29,051 nucleotides of DNA from JBQTKD01 sp052389435 (GCA_052389435.1 JBQTIB010000103.1:1-29051); one strand, 5' to 3'. Shown: positions 1 through 7,560, counted from the first letter of the stretch. Numbers and translations are program-made. Notes: generated by a model not told the origin, from the sequence alone.

Positions 1-1
1 C

Positions 2-403
2 GACCTGACCGACGAGGAGTGGGCCCGGATCGAGCCGTTGTTGCCCGATCGCACCCCGCGGCGGGGCGGGCAATGGCGTGATCACCGGTTGGTCCTGAAC
101 GCGGTGTCCTGGCGGACGCGGACGGGATCGCCGTGGCGGGATCTGCCGGCGGAGTACGGGCACTGGAAAACGGTCTACAACCGGCATCGCCGCTGGTCGG
201 GGGACGGAACCTGGGAACGGGTGCTGGCCGAACTGCGCCGCGACGCCGATCTGGAAGAGGGCCCGAACTGGGTCGTCGGGATCGACGCCGGGATCGTGCG
301 GGCCCACCAGCACGCCGCCGGCGCGAGGAAGACTCCGCCGTCCGACATCGACCCGGAGGTCCTTGCGGGTACCCGCCTGGACACGGGGGGCGAATACGAA
401 TGA
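2..403 (+). CDS. IS5-family transposase, upstream frame (OrfA), 5' truncated by window edge
   Basis: The visible part is 133 residues, in frame from base 2 and ending at TGA 401-403. It starts inside the usual N-terminal segment (LTDEEWARIEPLLP), followed by the family pattern WRTRTGSPWRDLPAEYG and KTVYNRHRRW. These are typical of the DUF4096-like N-terminal region of IS5/IS427 transposases. Near the end lies VVGIDAGIVRAHQHAAGA, which carries the first catalytic Asp of the DDE triad. The usual form is DSTVVRAHQHAAGA, so Ala-Gly-Ile replaces Ser-Thr-Val here. The remaining catalytic residues lie in the next frame, so this product alone would be inactive. A six-G run at 385-390, just before the stop, is a candidate slippage site for making a fused protein. 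Confidence 0.85.
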   Translation, partial: DLTDEEWARIEPLLPDRTPRRGGQWRDHRLVLNAVSWRTRTGSPWRDLPAEYGHWKTVYNRHRRWSGDGTWERVLAELRRDADLEEGPNWVVGIDAGIVRAHQHAAGARKTPPSDIDPEVLAGTRLDTGGEYE

Positions 404-938
404 CAAGAATCCGCCCGACCGTCCTGACGTTCCGTCAGATCGTGAGGCGATCGGCCGGTCGCGGGGCGGTCTGACCAGCAAGATTCACCTGGTGGCGGAC
501 AGCAGATGCCGGCCGATCTCCCGGGTCACCACCGCGGGGCAGCGCCACGACTCCCTGGCCTTCGAACCGTTGATGGGCGCCATCCGCATCGAGCGACGCA
601 GGGGCGGTCGAGCACGCACCCGTCCCGGACGGGTACTGGCCGACAAGGCCTACTCCAATCGCACGATCCGCTCCCACCTGCGCAAACGCGGAATCCGCGC
701 CACGATTCCGCAGCCGGCCGACCAGATCGCCGGCCGAGCACGGCGCGGTTGCAGCGGTGGTCGCCCGCCCGCCTTTGACCCCGAGGCCTACAAACAGCGC
801 AACGTCGTCGAGCGGGCGATCAACAGGCTCAAGGGCCACCGCGCCGTCGCCACCCGCTACGACAAGCGCGACTTCGTCTTCCGCGGAACGATCGACGTCG
901 CCTCGATCCGGATCTGGCTACGGGACCCCGTCAGATGA
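363..938 (+). CDS. IS5-family transposase, downstream frame (OrfB, DDE catalytic C-terminus)
   Basis: This frame overlaps the upstream frame and carries the C-terminal transposase domain. SRGGLTSKIHLVAD and TAGQRHDS are family landmarks. LADKAYSNRTIRSHLRKRG holds the second catalytic Asp, and RNVVERAINRLKGHR holds the catalytic Glu. The listed start (TTG at 363) is nominal: the protein is more likely made by fusion with the upstream frame through a shift of +1 (equivalently -2) in the overlap near the six Gs at 385-390. With DDE residues intact in both frames the transposase may be functional. A plain frameshift mutation that inactivated it cannot be excluded. Confidence 0.8.
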   Translation: MRVPAWTRGANTNDKNPPDRPDVPSDREAIGRSRGGLTSKIHLVADSRCRPISRVTTAGQRHDSLAFEPLMGAIRIERRRGGRARTRPGRVLADKAYSNRTIRSHLRKRGIRATIPQPADQIAGRARRGCSGGRPPAFDPEAYKQRNVVERAINRLKGHRAVATRYDKRDFVFRGTIDVASIRIWLRDPVR

Positions 939-957
939 TCCGCGGGACACGCTCTAG
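939..957. repeat. Probable right inverted repeat of the IS and CTAG target
   Basis: Bases 939-953 directly after the transposase stop end in CGGGACACGCT. They are followed by CTAG at 954-957, which contains the stop codon of the minus-strand STAS gene. The inverted repeat cannot be matched because its partner is outside the window. Confidence 0.5.
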
Positions 958-1271
958 CTCGCGGGGTCGTCGAGCTCAACGGTCGCCACGTTCGCCAGGC
1001 CGCTGATCTCCAGCACCCGGGCGACGATGGAACCCGGGCAGACCCGCACGGTCATGCCGTGGCTGGAGAACTCGAACAGGGCGGCCATGCCGGCGCTGTC
1101 GAGGTAGCGCACCGCGCGCAGGTCGACGCGGATGCCGTTGCCGACCGCGGCGGCCTGTTCCAGGGCGCCGCGCAGCCGGGGGGCCGTTGCGAGGTCGACC
1201 TCGCCGATGACGGTGACGTCGCCGCCGTCTACCCGGGCGGCGAATACCTCGGCGGGGACGTCAGTCGGCAC
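954..1271 (-). CDS. STAS-domain anti-sigma factor antagonist (SpoIIAA/RsbV-like)
   Basis: This is a 105-aa single STAS domain, the usual length for RsbV/SpoIIAA proteins. Such proteins bind and sequester a HATPase anti-sigma kinase when unphosphorylated. Seen: VTVIGEVDLATAPRLRGAL (first strand and helix) and RYLDSAGMAAL, where Ser59 in the DS(A/S)G motif is the expected phosphorylation site. I chose GTG at 1271-1269 because AAGGAG lies 7 nt upstream. A longer frame to 1316 only runs back into the preceding gene. The start overlaps the end of the large regulator by 11 bases, so the two are translationally coupled and this protein is its likely substrate. The stop codon TAG lies within the CTAG that abuts the insertion sequence. 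Whether the C-terminus was altered by the insertion is not known; the STAS fold appears complete. Confidence 0.9.
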   Translation of the reverse strand: MPTDVPAEVFAARVDGGDVTVIGEVDLATAPRLRGALEQAAAVGNGIRVDLRAVRYLDSAGMAALFEFSSHGMTVRVCPGSIVARVLEISGLANVATVELDDPAS

Positions 1272-4200
1272 GGCCCAACTCCTTCGACAGTCGAACGGTC
1301 GTTCCCTGGGGGCCACTGTCCACTGCAGTGGAGTCCATCAGCAATTCCATCAGTTCTAGCCCACGTCCGCGATGCCCGCGGTCGCTGGGTGGCTTCCACG
1401 CCCCACGGTCGCGCACCACGAGTTCCAGTCGCCCCTCGTCGATCGTGCCGACGAGGTCGACGAGCGCTTCGCCGGCGAGCCGGTGGCCGTGCTCGAGGGC
1501 GTTGGCGCAGGCCTCTCCGGCCGCGAGCAGGATGGCCTCGAGTTCCATCCGCGGCACGCTGTTCGCGGTCAGCCAGCCCCGCAGCGCGGCCCGAGCGGGT
1601 GCGAGCGCGGCCGGGTCGGGCCGCAGCGTCGTGCGGAAGTCAGCCGGGGCGCGGTGGCGGTAGAGGAGCAGCGCTACGTCGTCGGCCTGACCCTCCTCGG
1701 GCAGTGCGGCCTCGAGTACGGCGGCGGCGACGTCGTCCTCCAACCGCAGCGCGCGGGCGTCGCGGACGGCGTCGGCGAGGCGTGCGATGCCGACGTCCGG
1801 GTGCTCGCCCCGGCGTTCGGCCAGGCCGTCGGTGTACAGCGCGAGCAGGGATCCCGGCTCGAGGCTGGCCTCCGCCTGGGTGCGCAGCGGCCGCGTCGAG
1901 CCGGCCAGCGGCACCGACCGTGCGCTGTCCAAGAGTTCCAACCGCCCGTCCGGATGAGCCAGGACCGCCGGGGGATGTCCGGCGGTCGAATATCTGACAT
2001 TCCCCGAATGCCGATCGATAACCGCGCAGAAAACGCTCGTGTACTCGGCGTGGGGCGTGGCGGCGGCGAATTCGTCGAGGGCGCTGAGGACGTCGGCAGG
2101 CGCTTTGAGTTGGAGCAGCAGCGCGCGGCAGGCGCTGCGCAGCTGTCCCATGACGGTGGCGGCGTCGAGTCCCTTGCCGATGCAGTCCCCGACCACCAGG
2201 CCGACCTGGCCTTCGCCGAGGTCGATGACGTCGTACCAGTCCCCGCCGACCTCCAGCGGACGCTCCCCCGGGGAGTAGCGCGCGGCGAAGCCGGCGGGCA
2301 TCCGGCTGGGGCCCAGCAGCGAGCGCTGCAGGGTCAGTGCGACGGAGCGCTGCTGCTCCACCGCTTCGGTTCGAGCCGTCACGTCTCGAAAGCTGCCCAC
2401 GACCAGCCGCTGTCCACTCTGCGGGTCGTGCAAAGAGCCGTACATCACTTCGATCCAGAGCCGACGGCCGGAGGCGTGGCGGAACGGAATGGTCACCCGG
2501 CCGCTCTCCTGGTCGGCGATCTGGGCGGAGGCGGCGGCGAGTTGCGCGTAGGCCTCGGGCTCGGTGCGCAGATCCGGCCACCAGGGGTGTGGCCGCAGCG
2601 CGGGCAGGTCGTCGATCGGGTAGCCGACGAGCTCCCGGAACGCGTCGTTGACCTCGAGCAGCATGCCGTCGGAGTCCGCGACGGCGAGGGCGTCCTGAAT
2701 CGTGTCCATGAGCACGCGCCGCCAGGACGCGTCCTGACTGCGCAACCGGGCGAGCTCGAGGTTGGCGTGGACGCGGGCGAACAGTTCGCTGGCCGAGAAC
2801 GGCTTGGCGAGGTAGTCGTCGGCGCCCGCGGCCATGCCGGCGATCGCCGCCTCCTCCCCGGCGCGTGCGGAGAGCATGACGACCGGTACCAGCGCCGTGC
2901 GGCGGTCCGCGCGCAGCGCGGTCAGGAGGCCGAACCCGTCGAGGCCGGGCCTCCTCACGTCGGTCAGCCCGAGGTCAGGAACGTTGGCCAGCGCCGAGGC
3001 GAGGGCGACGCGGCCGTCGGGGGCGGTGCGCACGTCGAACTGGCTGCGGAGCAGGCCGGCGATGTACTCGCGCATGTCGGCGTTGTCGTCGACGACGAGG
3101 ACCTCCCGTCGTGGACCGTCGGGCAGGTCGGCAACCGAACCCGCCGCCACCTCGGCGGGGTCGAACCAGCGATCGGTCTCCGCGAGAAAGCCCGCTGCCG
3201 CGTCGACGCCCGGGACGGCGTCGGCAACGCCTTCGCGTACCGCCTCGGGCGGGAGGTGGGCGGTCCCGGTGGCGACGCGAACGGTCACCACGGTGCCCTC
3301 GCCGAGCCGGCTGGACAGGCTCGCCTCGCCGCCGTGCAGGGCGGCGAGGTCGGCGACCAGTGCCAGCCCGATCCCGGTGCCCTCGTAGGTGCGGGCCCGG
3401 GTGGCGCGGGCGCGTTGGAAGCGTTCGAAGACCAGGGGCTGTTCTTCGTGGGCGATGCCGACGCCGGTGTCCGCGACGGTCAGCGTGGCCATCCCGTCGA
3501 CCGGCCGCAGCGCCACCGTGACCCCGCCGAGGAAGGTGAACTTCAGCGAGTTCGACAGCAGGTTGCACACGACCTTCGTCCACATCTCGCGGTCGACGTA
3601 GACGGGCTCGCCGATCGGTTCGGCCTCCAGGTGCAGGGTCAGCCCGGCGCGATCGAACGCGGAGCGGAACATGCTGACCAGTTCGCCGGTCAGCGCGGCG
3701 AGGTCGACGGGCTCGTAGCTCGCGGTCATCCGGCTCGCCTCGAGCCGGGAGAAGTCCAGCAGGTTGTTGACCAGGCGGAGCAGGCGGTGTCCGTTGCGCT
3801 GCACGAGGGTGACCCGCTCGCGCTGTCCCTCCGTCAACGGGTCGCGCTGATCGGTCAGGGCGTCGTTGGCCGGGCCGAGCAGGAGGGTCAGCGGGGTCCG
3901 GAACTCGTGGCTGACGTTGGTGAAGAAGGCGGTCTTCGCCGCGTCGAGTGCGGCGAGGTCCTCGGCGCGGTGTCGCTGCCACTGGTAGGCGCGGAGCGAG
4001 GCCAGGCCACCGGATATCTGATGGGCAATCAGATCGATGAGGGCGGGGACGTCGGGGTCGTCGGGCCGGTAGGGATTGAGCGCCGCGACGAACACGCCGT
4101 ACGGGTCTTCGCCGGGTCCGGCCGGCAGGGGGACCAGGACCGCCTCGGTGGGCGGCACGCTCCAGGCCCCGGTCGGAAGCGGCAGCGTCCACGATCGCAG

Positions 4201-4989
4201 GTCGACGGTGGTGGGCCCGGCTTCCAGGGCGCTGCGGAGCGGCCAGAGCGGGTCGTCCAGTGGCAGCACCTCCGGGGCCGCGGGGTGGCCGGCGACGATG
4301 CCCGAGCAGGCCGCCAGACGCGCTCGCGTGCCGGCGGCGCTCTGGCGTTCGAGGAGGTAGACCATCGTGAACGGAAGCGAGCGCCGGTCCCGTTCGAGCC
4401 GTTCGGCGACGTGCTCGAGCAGGTCCCGTTCGGTACCGACCGTGTCCCGCGGGCCGACGAGGTCGACGACGAGTTCCATGCGCCGTTGGGCGAGGACGCG
4501 TTCGGTGTCCTCGCTGACGACGCAGAGCAGTCCGGCGGTCTGTCCCGCGTCGTCGTGCAGGGGGCTGTAGGAGAAGGTGTGGTAGGTCTCCTCGGGGTAG
4601 CCGTTGCGCTCGAGGATCAGCGGCAGCGCCTCGTCCCAGGTTGCCCGGCCGGTGGCGAGCACGGAGTCGATGCGCGGGGCGACGTCGGCCCAGACCTCGG
4701 CCCAGACCTCGCGCGCGGGACGTCCGAGCGCCCACGGGTACTTCCGACCGAGGGTGTCGCGGCGGTAGGCGTCGTTGCAGAAGAACGTGAGGTCGCGTCC
4801 CCAGCCCAGCCACATGGGGAACCGCGAGGTCAGCACGGTGCGCAGCGCGATCTGCAGCGACTGCGGCCAGGTCGTGGCGGGCCCAAGGGCCGTCGAGGCC
4901 CAGTCCACGTGCCCGAGGTCGGCCCCGACCTCGCCGCCGATCAGCGCGGCCTCGACCAGAAAGCCCTCTGGCGAAGGTGCCAACGTCAC
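1261..4989 (-). CDS. Multidomain sensor: PAS-GAF-histidine kinase-receiver-PAS-SpoIIE phosphatase-RsbW-like ATPase
   Basis: The product is 1242 aa. Domain order from visible motifs: PAS-like sensor (about 35-160), GAF-like segment (about 170-330), HisKA with FFTNVSHEFRTPL (His361), HATPase with the N box near 476 and DTGVGI near 511. These are followed by a receiver with VLVVDDNADMREY and phospho-acceptor Asp677, a second PAS (about 755-870), and a PP2C/SpoIIE phosphatase with EVGGDWYDVIDL near 914 and VGDCIGKGLDA. A C-terminal RsbW/SpoIIAB-like ATPase carries EACANALEHGH (about 1110-1242). No membrane segment is apparent, so it is probably cytosolic. GTG at 4989 is preferred: the upstream 74 codons look non-coding, and TAGTCT (4997-5002) sits 7 nt upstream, suggesting a leaderless transcript. 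It overlaps the STAS gene by 11 bases. Known for such families: the phosphatase dephosphorylates STAS proteins and the RsbW domain phosphorylates them. One chain carrying both is the notable feature. Confidence 0.9.
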   Translation of the reverse strand: MTLAPSPEGFLVEAALIGGEVGADLGHVDWASTALGPATTWPQSLQIALRTVLTSRFPMWLGWGRDLTFFCNDAYRRDTLGRKYPWALGRPAREVWAEVWADVAPRIDSVLATGRATWDEALPLILERNGYPEETYHTFSYSPLHDDAGQTAGLLCVVSEDTERVLAQRRMELVVDLVGPRDTVGTERDLLEHVAERLERDRRSLPFTMVYLLERQSAAGTRARLAACSGIVAGHPAAPEVLPLDDPLWPLRSALEAGPTTVDLRSWTLPLPTGAWSVPPTEAVLVPLPAGPGEDPYGVFVAALNPYRPDDPDVPALIDLIAHQISGGLASLRAYQWQRHRAEDLAALDAAKTAFFTNVSHEFRTPLTLLLGPANDALTDQRDPLTEGQRERVTLVQRNGHRLLRLVNNLLDFSRLEASRMTASYEPVDLAALTGELVSMFRSAFDRAGLTLHLEAEPIGEPVYVDREMWTKVVCNLLSNSLKFTFLGGVTVALRPVDGMATLTVADTGVGIAHEEQPLVFERFQRARATRARTYEGTGIGLALVADLAALHGGEASLSSRLGEGTVVTVRVATGTAHLPPEAVREGVADAVPGVDAAAGFLAETDRWFDPAEVAAGSVADLPDGPRREVLVVDDNADMREYIAGLLRSQFDVRTAPDGRVALASALANVPDLGLTDVRRPGLDGFGLLTALRADRRTALVPVVMLSARAGEEAAIAGMAAGADDYLAKPFSASELFARVHANLELARLRSQDASWRRVLMDTIQDALAVADSDGMLLEVNDAFRELVGYPIDDLPALRPHPWWPDLRTEPEAYAQLAAASAQIADQESGRVTIPFRHASGRRLWIEVMYGSLHDPQSGQRLVVGSFRDVTARTEAVEQQRSVALTLQRSLLGPSRMPAGFAARYSPGERPLEVGGDWYDVIDLGEGQVGLVVGDCIGKGLDAATVMGQLRSACRALLLQLKAPADVLSALDEFAAATPHAEYTSVFCAVIDRHSGNVRYSTAGHPPAVLAHPDGRLELLDSARSVPLAGSTRPLRTQAEASLEPGSLLALYTDGLAERRGEHPDVGIARLADAVRDARALRLEDDVAAAVLEAALPEEGQADDVALLLYRHRAPADFRTTLRPDPAALAPARAALRGWLTANSVPRMELEAILLAAGEACANALEHGHRLAGEALVDLVGTIDEGRLELVVRDRGAWKPPSDRGHRGRGLELMELLMDSTAVDSGPQGTTVRLSKELGRAD

Positions 4990-4996
4990 GCCGGTC

Positions 4997-5002
4997 AGAC
5001 TA
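4997..5002 (-). promoter_or_regulatory. Candidate -10 element (TAGTCT) for the large sensor
   Basis: TAGTCT fits the actinobacterial TANNNT -10 pattern and ends 7 nt before the GTG at 4989. No Shine-Dalgarno sequence is present, which is consistent with a leaderless mRNA and supports this start. Confidence 0.45.
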
Positions 5003-5323
5003 TGGGGTGGGCCGCCGGCCGCTCCCGTCCCGCCGGATCGTGCCCCCGAAGTCCTCGGCGTCGACGCGCCGCCCGGCGCTCCAGAAGGTCTGCGGCGAGG
5101 TAGGGGCGGCACCCTCCTGGAGCCGTCGAGGGCGACCACGACGGGCACCTCGACGCCCGCCGCGCCCGACCGGCGGACGGTGGGAGCAGCGCGACCCACC
5201 GCCCACCCCAACCACGTCGTCCGGAAGATCCCCGGGACAGGGGTCGCCGGACAGGTCCCCGGCCGGGGCGTGCCGAAGCGTCGGGGTCGGGGGTCCGACG
5301 CCGGCGCCCGCGGGCGGGTTGGT
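5003..5323. other. Intergenic stretch with no convincing gene
   Basis: About 320 bases lie between the start of the large sensor and the 3' end of the DUF222 remnant. Open frames here are low-complexity Arg/Gly/Pro/Ala readings expected from GC-rich DNA. None has a ribosome binding site or a recognisable motif. It may be the decayed 3' part of the DUF222/HNH gene, but I cannot see an HNH motif in any frame. Confidence 0.4.
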
Positions 5324-5729
5324 TCAGGCTGCGCTGGGCTGTGGTTGGAGGCCGCGTTCGTTGCGCCGGTGGGTGTTGCGCACTGGCCGCCTGTCCGGGT
5401 CGAGGTGTGTGCGGTCGAGCAGGTACCGCTCGGCCTTTCCGGTCTGGGCCCGGCTCGCGCCCTTGGGCAGGTCGGCGACGATCGAGGCGATGACGGCGGC
5501 CTGTTCGTAGGAGATCTCTCCGGCGGCGAGTTGGTCGTAGGTCCAGGCCGAGGGAGTCCACCTGTGCCTCGAGGCCGTGGTGGGTGCGCAGCAGGGCGAA
5601 CGGGTCGCCGTCGGAGAAGGACCCGTTCGCCGGGTCGTCCATCGCTGCACGCACGCCCGCGAGCGCTTCGCCGAGGGCGGCGTAGGCGTCGAGGACGGGG
5701 TGGGCCATGTCGAACACACTATCGAACAT
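5324..5729 (-). pseudogene. DUF222 (13E12-type HNH endonuclease family) remnant, frameshifted and truncated
   Basis: The N-terminal part is in one frame from ATG 5729 (MFDSVFDMAHPVLDAYAAL, then DPFALLRTHHGLEAQVDSLGL). About 62 residues in, near 5545, homology moves to another frame (YDQLAAGEISYEQAAVIAS, then KAERYLLDRTHLDPD), which stops at 5324. Both parts match the DUF222 pattern: an N-terminal helix with LE..VD..., then AAGEI..EQAAVI and a LLD....LDPD segment. The usual ~50 residues between them are largely absent, so there is an internal deletion as well as a frameshift. The ~250-residue C-terminal half with the HNH nuclease is gone. MFDS-type starts and a LexA box overlapping the start codon are typical of mycobacterial 13E12 genes. 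The function of intact members is not established. Confidence 0.75.
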
Positions 5730-5737
5730 GCGTTCTA
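5722..5737. promoter_or_regulatory. SOS box (LexA-binding site) at the DUF222 remnant start
   Basis: TCGAAC-ATGC-GTTCTA matches the actinobacterial LexA consensus TCGAAC-N4-GTTCGA at all but one base (T for G in the right half). It overlaps the ATG of the DUF222 remnant, the arrangement known for mycobacterial 13E12 genes that are induced by DNA damage. The surrounding bases 5735-5770 are AT-rich for this window and probably hold the core promoter. Confidence 0.7.
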
Positions 5738-5955
5738 ACTACAAGGTATAAGGCAAACTGAAAGGGATAATCCTCTTCCGTTCCTCGAGTCAGTCGAGCA
5801 GGTACCGAGAGCCCGGACATCGTTGGGCGGATACGTCGCCGCCGGCGCGTCGGGATCGTCGATGTCACAGGCGAGGCCGCGTTGACTGCACCTGTACGAC
5901 GAAAACGCATGCCAGCCCGTATTACAAAGCGGTTCAACTGGAGTAGCTTGGCTGT
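5738..5955. other. Intergenic, divergent promoter region
   Basis: This region lies between the DUF222 remnant (minus) and the antitoxin gene (plus). It is visibly more AT-rich at 5738-5775 and 5895-5955 than the rest of the window. A TTGACT at 5882-5887 is a possible -35 for the toxin-antitoxin pair, but no convincing -10 follows at the right distance. No gene seen. Confidence 0.35.
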
Positions 5956-6216
5956 ATGACCACACGCACGCTGACCTTCCGCGCGGACGCCGAAGTCGAC
6001 GCTGCGCTGACCCGACTCCAGGAGAGCCAGCAGGCCTCCGTCTCCGACGTCATTCGTCGCGCCATCCTCGACGCGGCCAAGGCGGCGGACCGCGAGGAGA
6101 CCCGGCGGTGGGCGGAGGAACAGTTGGCCGATCCCGAACAGGTCGCTTTGACTCTGCAGGTCAACCGCGACATGCAGGCTCGCAGCGCCTATTGGAACGA
6201 CGAGCACCCCACGTGA
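5956..6216 (+). CDS. Ribbon-helix-helix antitoxin-like protein
   Basis: This is an 86-aa protein. The N-terminal strand TTRTLTFRADAEVDAAL, followed by helices QASVSDVIRRAILDAAK, is a ribbon-helix-helix DNA-binding fold as in CopG/VapB/MazE-type antitoxins. The charged C-terminal half (about 45-86) would be the toxin-binding tail. GGAG at 5940-5943 lies 12 nt before the ATG, a somewhat long spacing. Its stop overlaps the next start in GTGA (6213-6216), a typical toxin-antitoxin coupling. By analogy the pair is expected to repress its own promoter upstream of 5956; no operator was identified. Confidence 0.85.
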   Translation: MTTRTLTFRADAEVDAALTRLQESQQASVSDVIRRAILDAAKAADREETRRWAEEQLADPEQVALTLQVNRDMQARSAYWNDEHPT

Positions 6217-6524
6217 GAGGCGATGTCTACGAGCTGGAGCCCCGACCCGCGAGGGGCCACGAGCAGACCGGGGACCGATACGGCGTGATCCTTCAGGCCG
6301 ACTACTTCCCGTGGTCGACGGTCGTCGTCGCTCCGACATCGGCGAGCGCGAAGCCAGGCCCGATCCGGCCGCAGGTGCACCTCGAAGGGGAAGACACCGT
6401 CGTGCTGGTCGACCAGATGCAGGCGGTCGATCCCGAACGCCGCCTCGGGCGCATGGTCGGGCGCCTCGGCTACGCCGAGATGGCCGAGGTCGAGACGGCG
6501 ATGCGGCGGGTCCTGGACCTGTGA
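6213..6524 (+). CDS. MazF/PemK-family toxin (endoribonuclease-like)
   Basis: This is a 103-aa protein starting at GTG 6213, overlapping the antitoxin stop by 4 bases. The order of features matches MazF/PemK: an N-terminal RGDVYELEPRPARGHEQ (family form RGDVYLVDLDP..G.EQ), then YGVILQADYF and STVVVAPTSAS. Next come RPQVHLEGEDTVVLVDQMQAVD, in which the conserved V..DQ..A/T.D pattern is clear, and a C-terminal helix containing EVETAMRRVLDL. Known members cleave mRNA at short sequences or act on tRNA/rRNA. The length is normal and nothing suggests inactivation. The longer in-frame extension upstream to 6108 is only overlap with the antitoxin gene. The pair sits beside the decayed SOS gene in a gene-poor accessory pocket. 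Confidence 0.88.
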   Translation: MRGDVYELEPRPARGHEQTGDRYGVILQADYFPWSTVVVAPTSASAKPGPIRPQVHLEGEDTVVLVDQMQAVDPERRLGRMVGRLGYAEMAEVETAMRRVLDL

Positions 6525-6557
6525 CGCGTCGGGTTGGCTCGAGCCGTCCGGCGCACC

Positions 6558-7535
6558 TCAGCCCAGGAACTCCTCGACGATGAGGTCGGCGGCGTGGACG
6601 GGGGACATCTCCCCGGCTTCGACCTGGGCCTGCAGGTCGCGGCCCAGGGACTGGGCCTTCTCGTCGTTTCGCAGGCGGCGGTCGAGGTCGTCGCGGACGG
6701 TCGCCCACATCCACTCGAGACGCTGAGCCTTGTGCAGGGCGGCGAGGCGGCCGTTGGCTTCGAGGTGCTTGAGGTGGCCGCCCAGCGAGTCCCACACCTC
6801 GGCCAAACCACTGTCGGTGAGCCCGCTGCACGTCAGGACGGGCGCGATCCAGCCGGTGCCGCCGTCGCCGAGGAGCTTGAGGGTGTTGCCGAGTTCTCGA
6901 GCGGCGACGAAGGCGTCGGTCTCGCCGGGGCCGTCGGCCTTGTTCACGGCGATGACGTCGGCGAGTTCCAGGACGCCCTTTTTGATGCCCTGGAGGGAAT
7001 CGCCGGTCCGGGCGAGCGCCAGGAGCAGGAAGGAGTCGGTCATCTGGGAGACGGTGGTCTCGGACTGCCCGACGCCGACGGTCTCGACCAGCAGCACGTC
7101 GTATCCCCCGGCGGCGAGGACGACGAGCGCGGAGCGGGTCGCGCGGGCGACGCCGCCGAGGGTGCCCGCGCTCGGCGACGGGCGGATGAACGCGTTCGGG
7201 TCGTTGGCCAGGCGTGCCATGCGGGTCTTGTCGCCGAGGATCGAGCCGCCGGTCCGAGTCGAGGACGGGTCCACGGCCATGACCGCGACCCGGTGCCCGA
7301 TCGAGGTCAGGTAGGTCCCGAAGCCGTCGATGAACGTCGACTTCCCGACGCCCGGCACCCCGGTGATCCCAATGCGCCGCGCCGCGCGCGCATGCGGATC
7401 GAGCGCCGAGAGCAACTCGCCGGCCAACACGCGATGCTCGGCGCGAGTCGACTCCACGAGCGTGACGGCGCGGCCGAGCGCCGTCCGGTTTCCGGAGAGC
7501 ACGCCGTCGACGAGTTCGGAGACGCTGACCCCCAC
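6558..7535 (-). CDS. meaB: Methylmalonyl-CoA mutase-associated GTPase MeaB
   Basis: This 325-aa G3E/SIMIBI-class GTPase, cytosolic, gates delivery and repair of adenosylcobalamin in methylmalonyl-CoA mutase. Seen: Walker A GVPGVGKST at about residue 58-66, MAVDPSSTRTGGSILGDKTRM (switch and family signature), VETVGVGQSE (Walker B region) and VNKAD (guanine specificity). The length is standard for MeaB/ArgK. The GTG start at 7535 has a weak purine-rich GAGGTAG close upstream. A second in-frame GTG lies 11 codons on, but the usual N-terminal helix begins at the first. It is the last gene of the mutA-mutB operon, separated from mutB by 85 bases that contain a strong hairpin. Confidence 0.95.
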   Translation of the reverse strand: MGVSVSELVDGVLSGNRTALGRAVTLVESTRAEHRVLAGELLSALDPHARAARRIGITGVPGVGKSTFIDGFGTYLTSIGHRVAVMAVDPSSTRTGGSILGDKTRMARLANDPNAFIRPSPSAGTLGGVARATRSALVVLAAGGYDVLLVETVGVGQSETTVSQMTDSFLLLALARTGDSLQGIKKGVLELADVIAVNKADGPGETDAFVAARELGNTLKLLGDGGTGWIAPVLTCSGLTDSGLAEVWDSLGGHLKHLEANGRLAALHKAQRLEWMWATVRDDLDRRLRNDEKAQSLGRDLQAQVEAGEMSPVHAADLIVEEFLG

Positions 7536-7560
7536 CTACCTCACCGTCCGCTGCGGGCGG

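Larger units (their letters stand above)
1..953 (+). mobile_element. IS5-family insertion sequence, right portion
   Basis: The element enters from the left edge, so its left inverted repeat is outside the window. It carries an IS5-type (IS427-like) transposase split over two overlapping frames. The coding part ends at 938, and only about 15 bases follow before the probable right end (GGGACACGCT, ending near 953). The next four bases are CTAG (954-957), a plausible target of the short palindromic TA-containing kind used by this family. The reading frame of the neighbouring minus-strand gene starts being read out immediately beyond this point, which supports the boundary. The exact terminal base and the target duplication need the left end, which is not visible. 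Confidence 0.85.

Noticed and set aside
1272..1316. Longer STAS start at 1316
   Set aside because: This segment lies within the end of the preceding gene, and the AAGGAG-GTG at 1271 is better.
1372..5103. Long open frame on the plus strand opposite the large sensor gene
   Set aside because: It has no motifs, only mirror-image low-complexity composition from GC-rich antisense. The minus strand carries clear kinase, receiver and phosphatase motifs.
5735..5965. Small minus-strand frame upstream of the antitoxin gene
   Set aside because: It has no ribosome binding site or motif; it spans the divergent promoter region.
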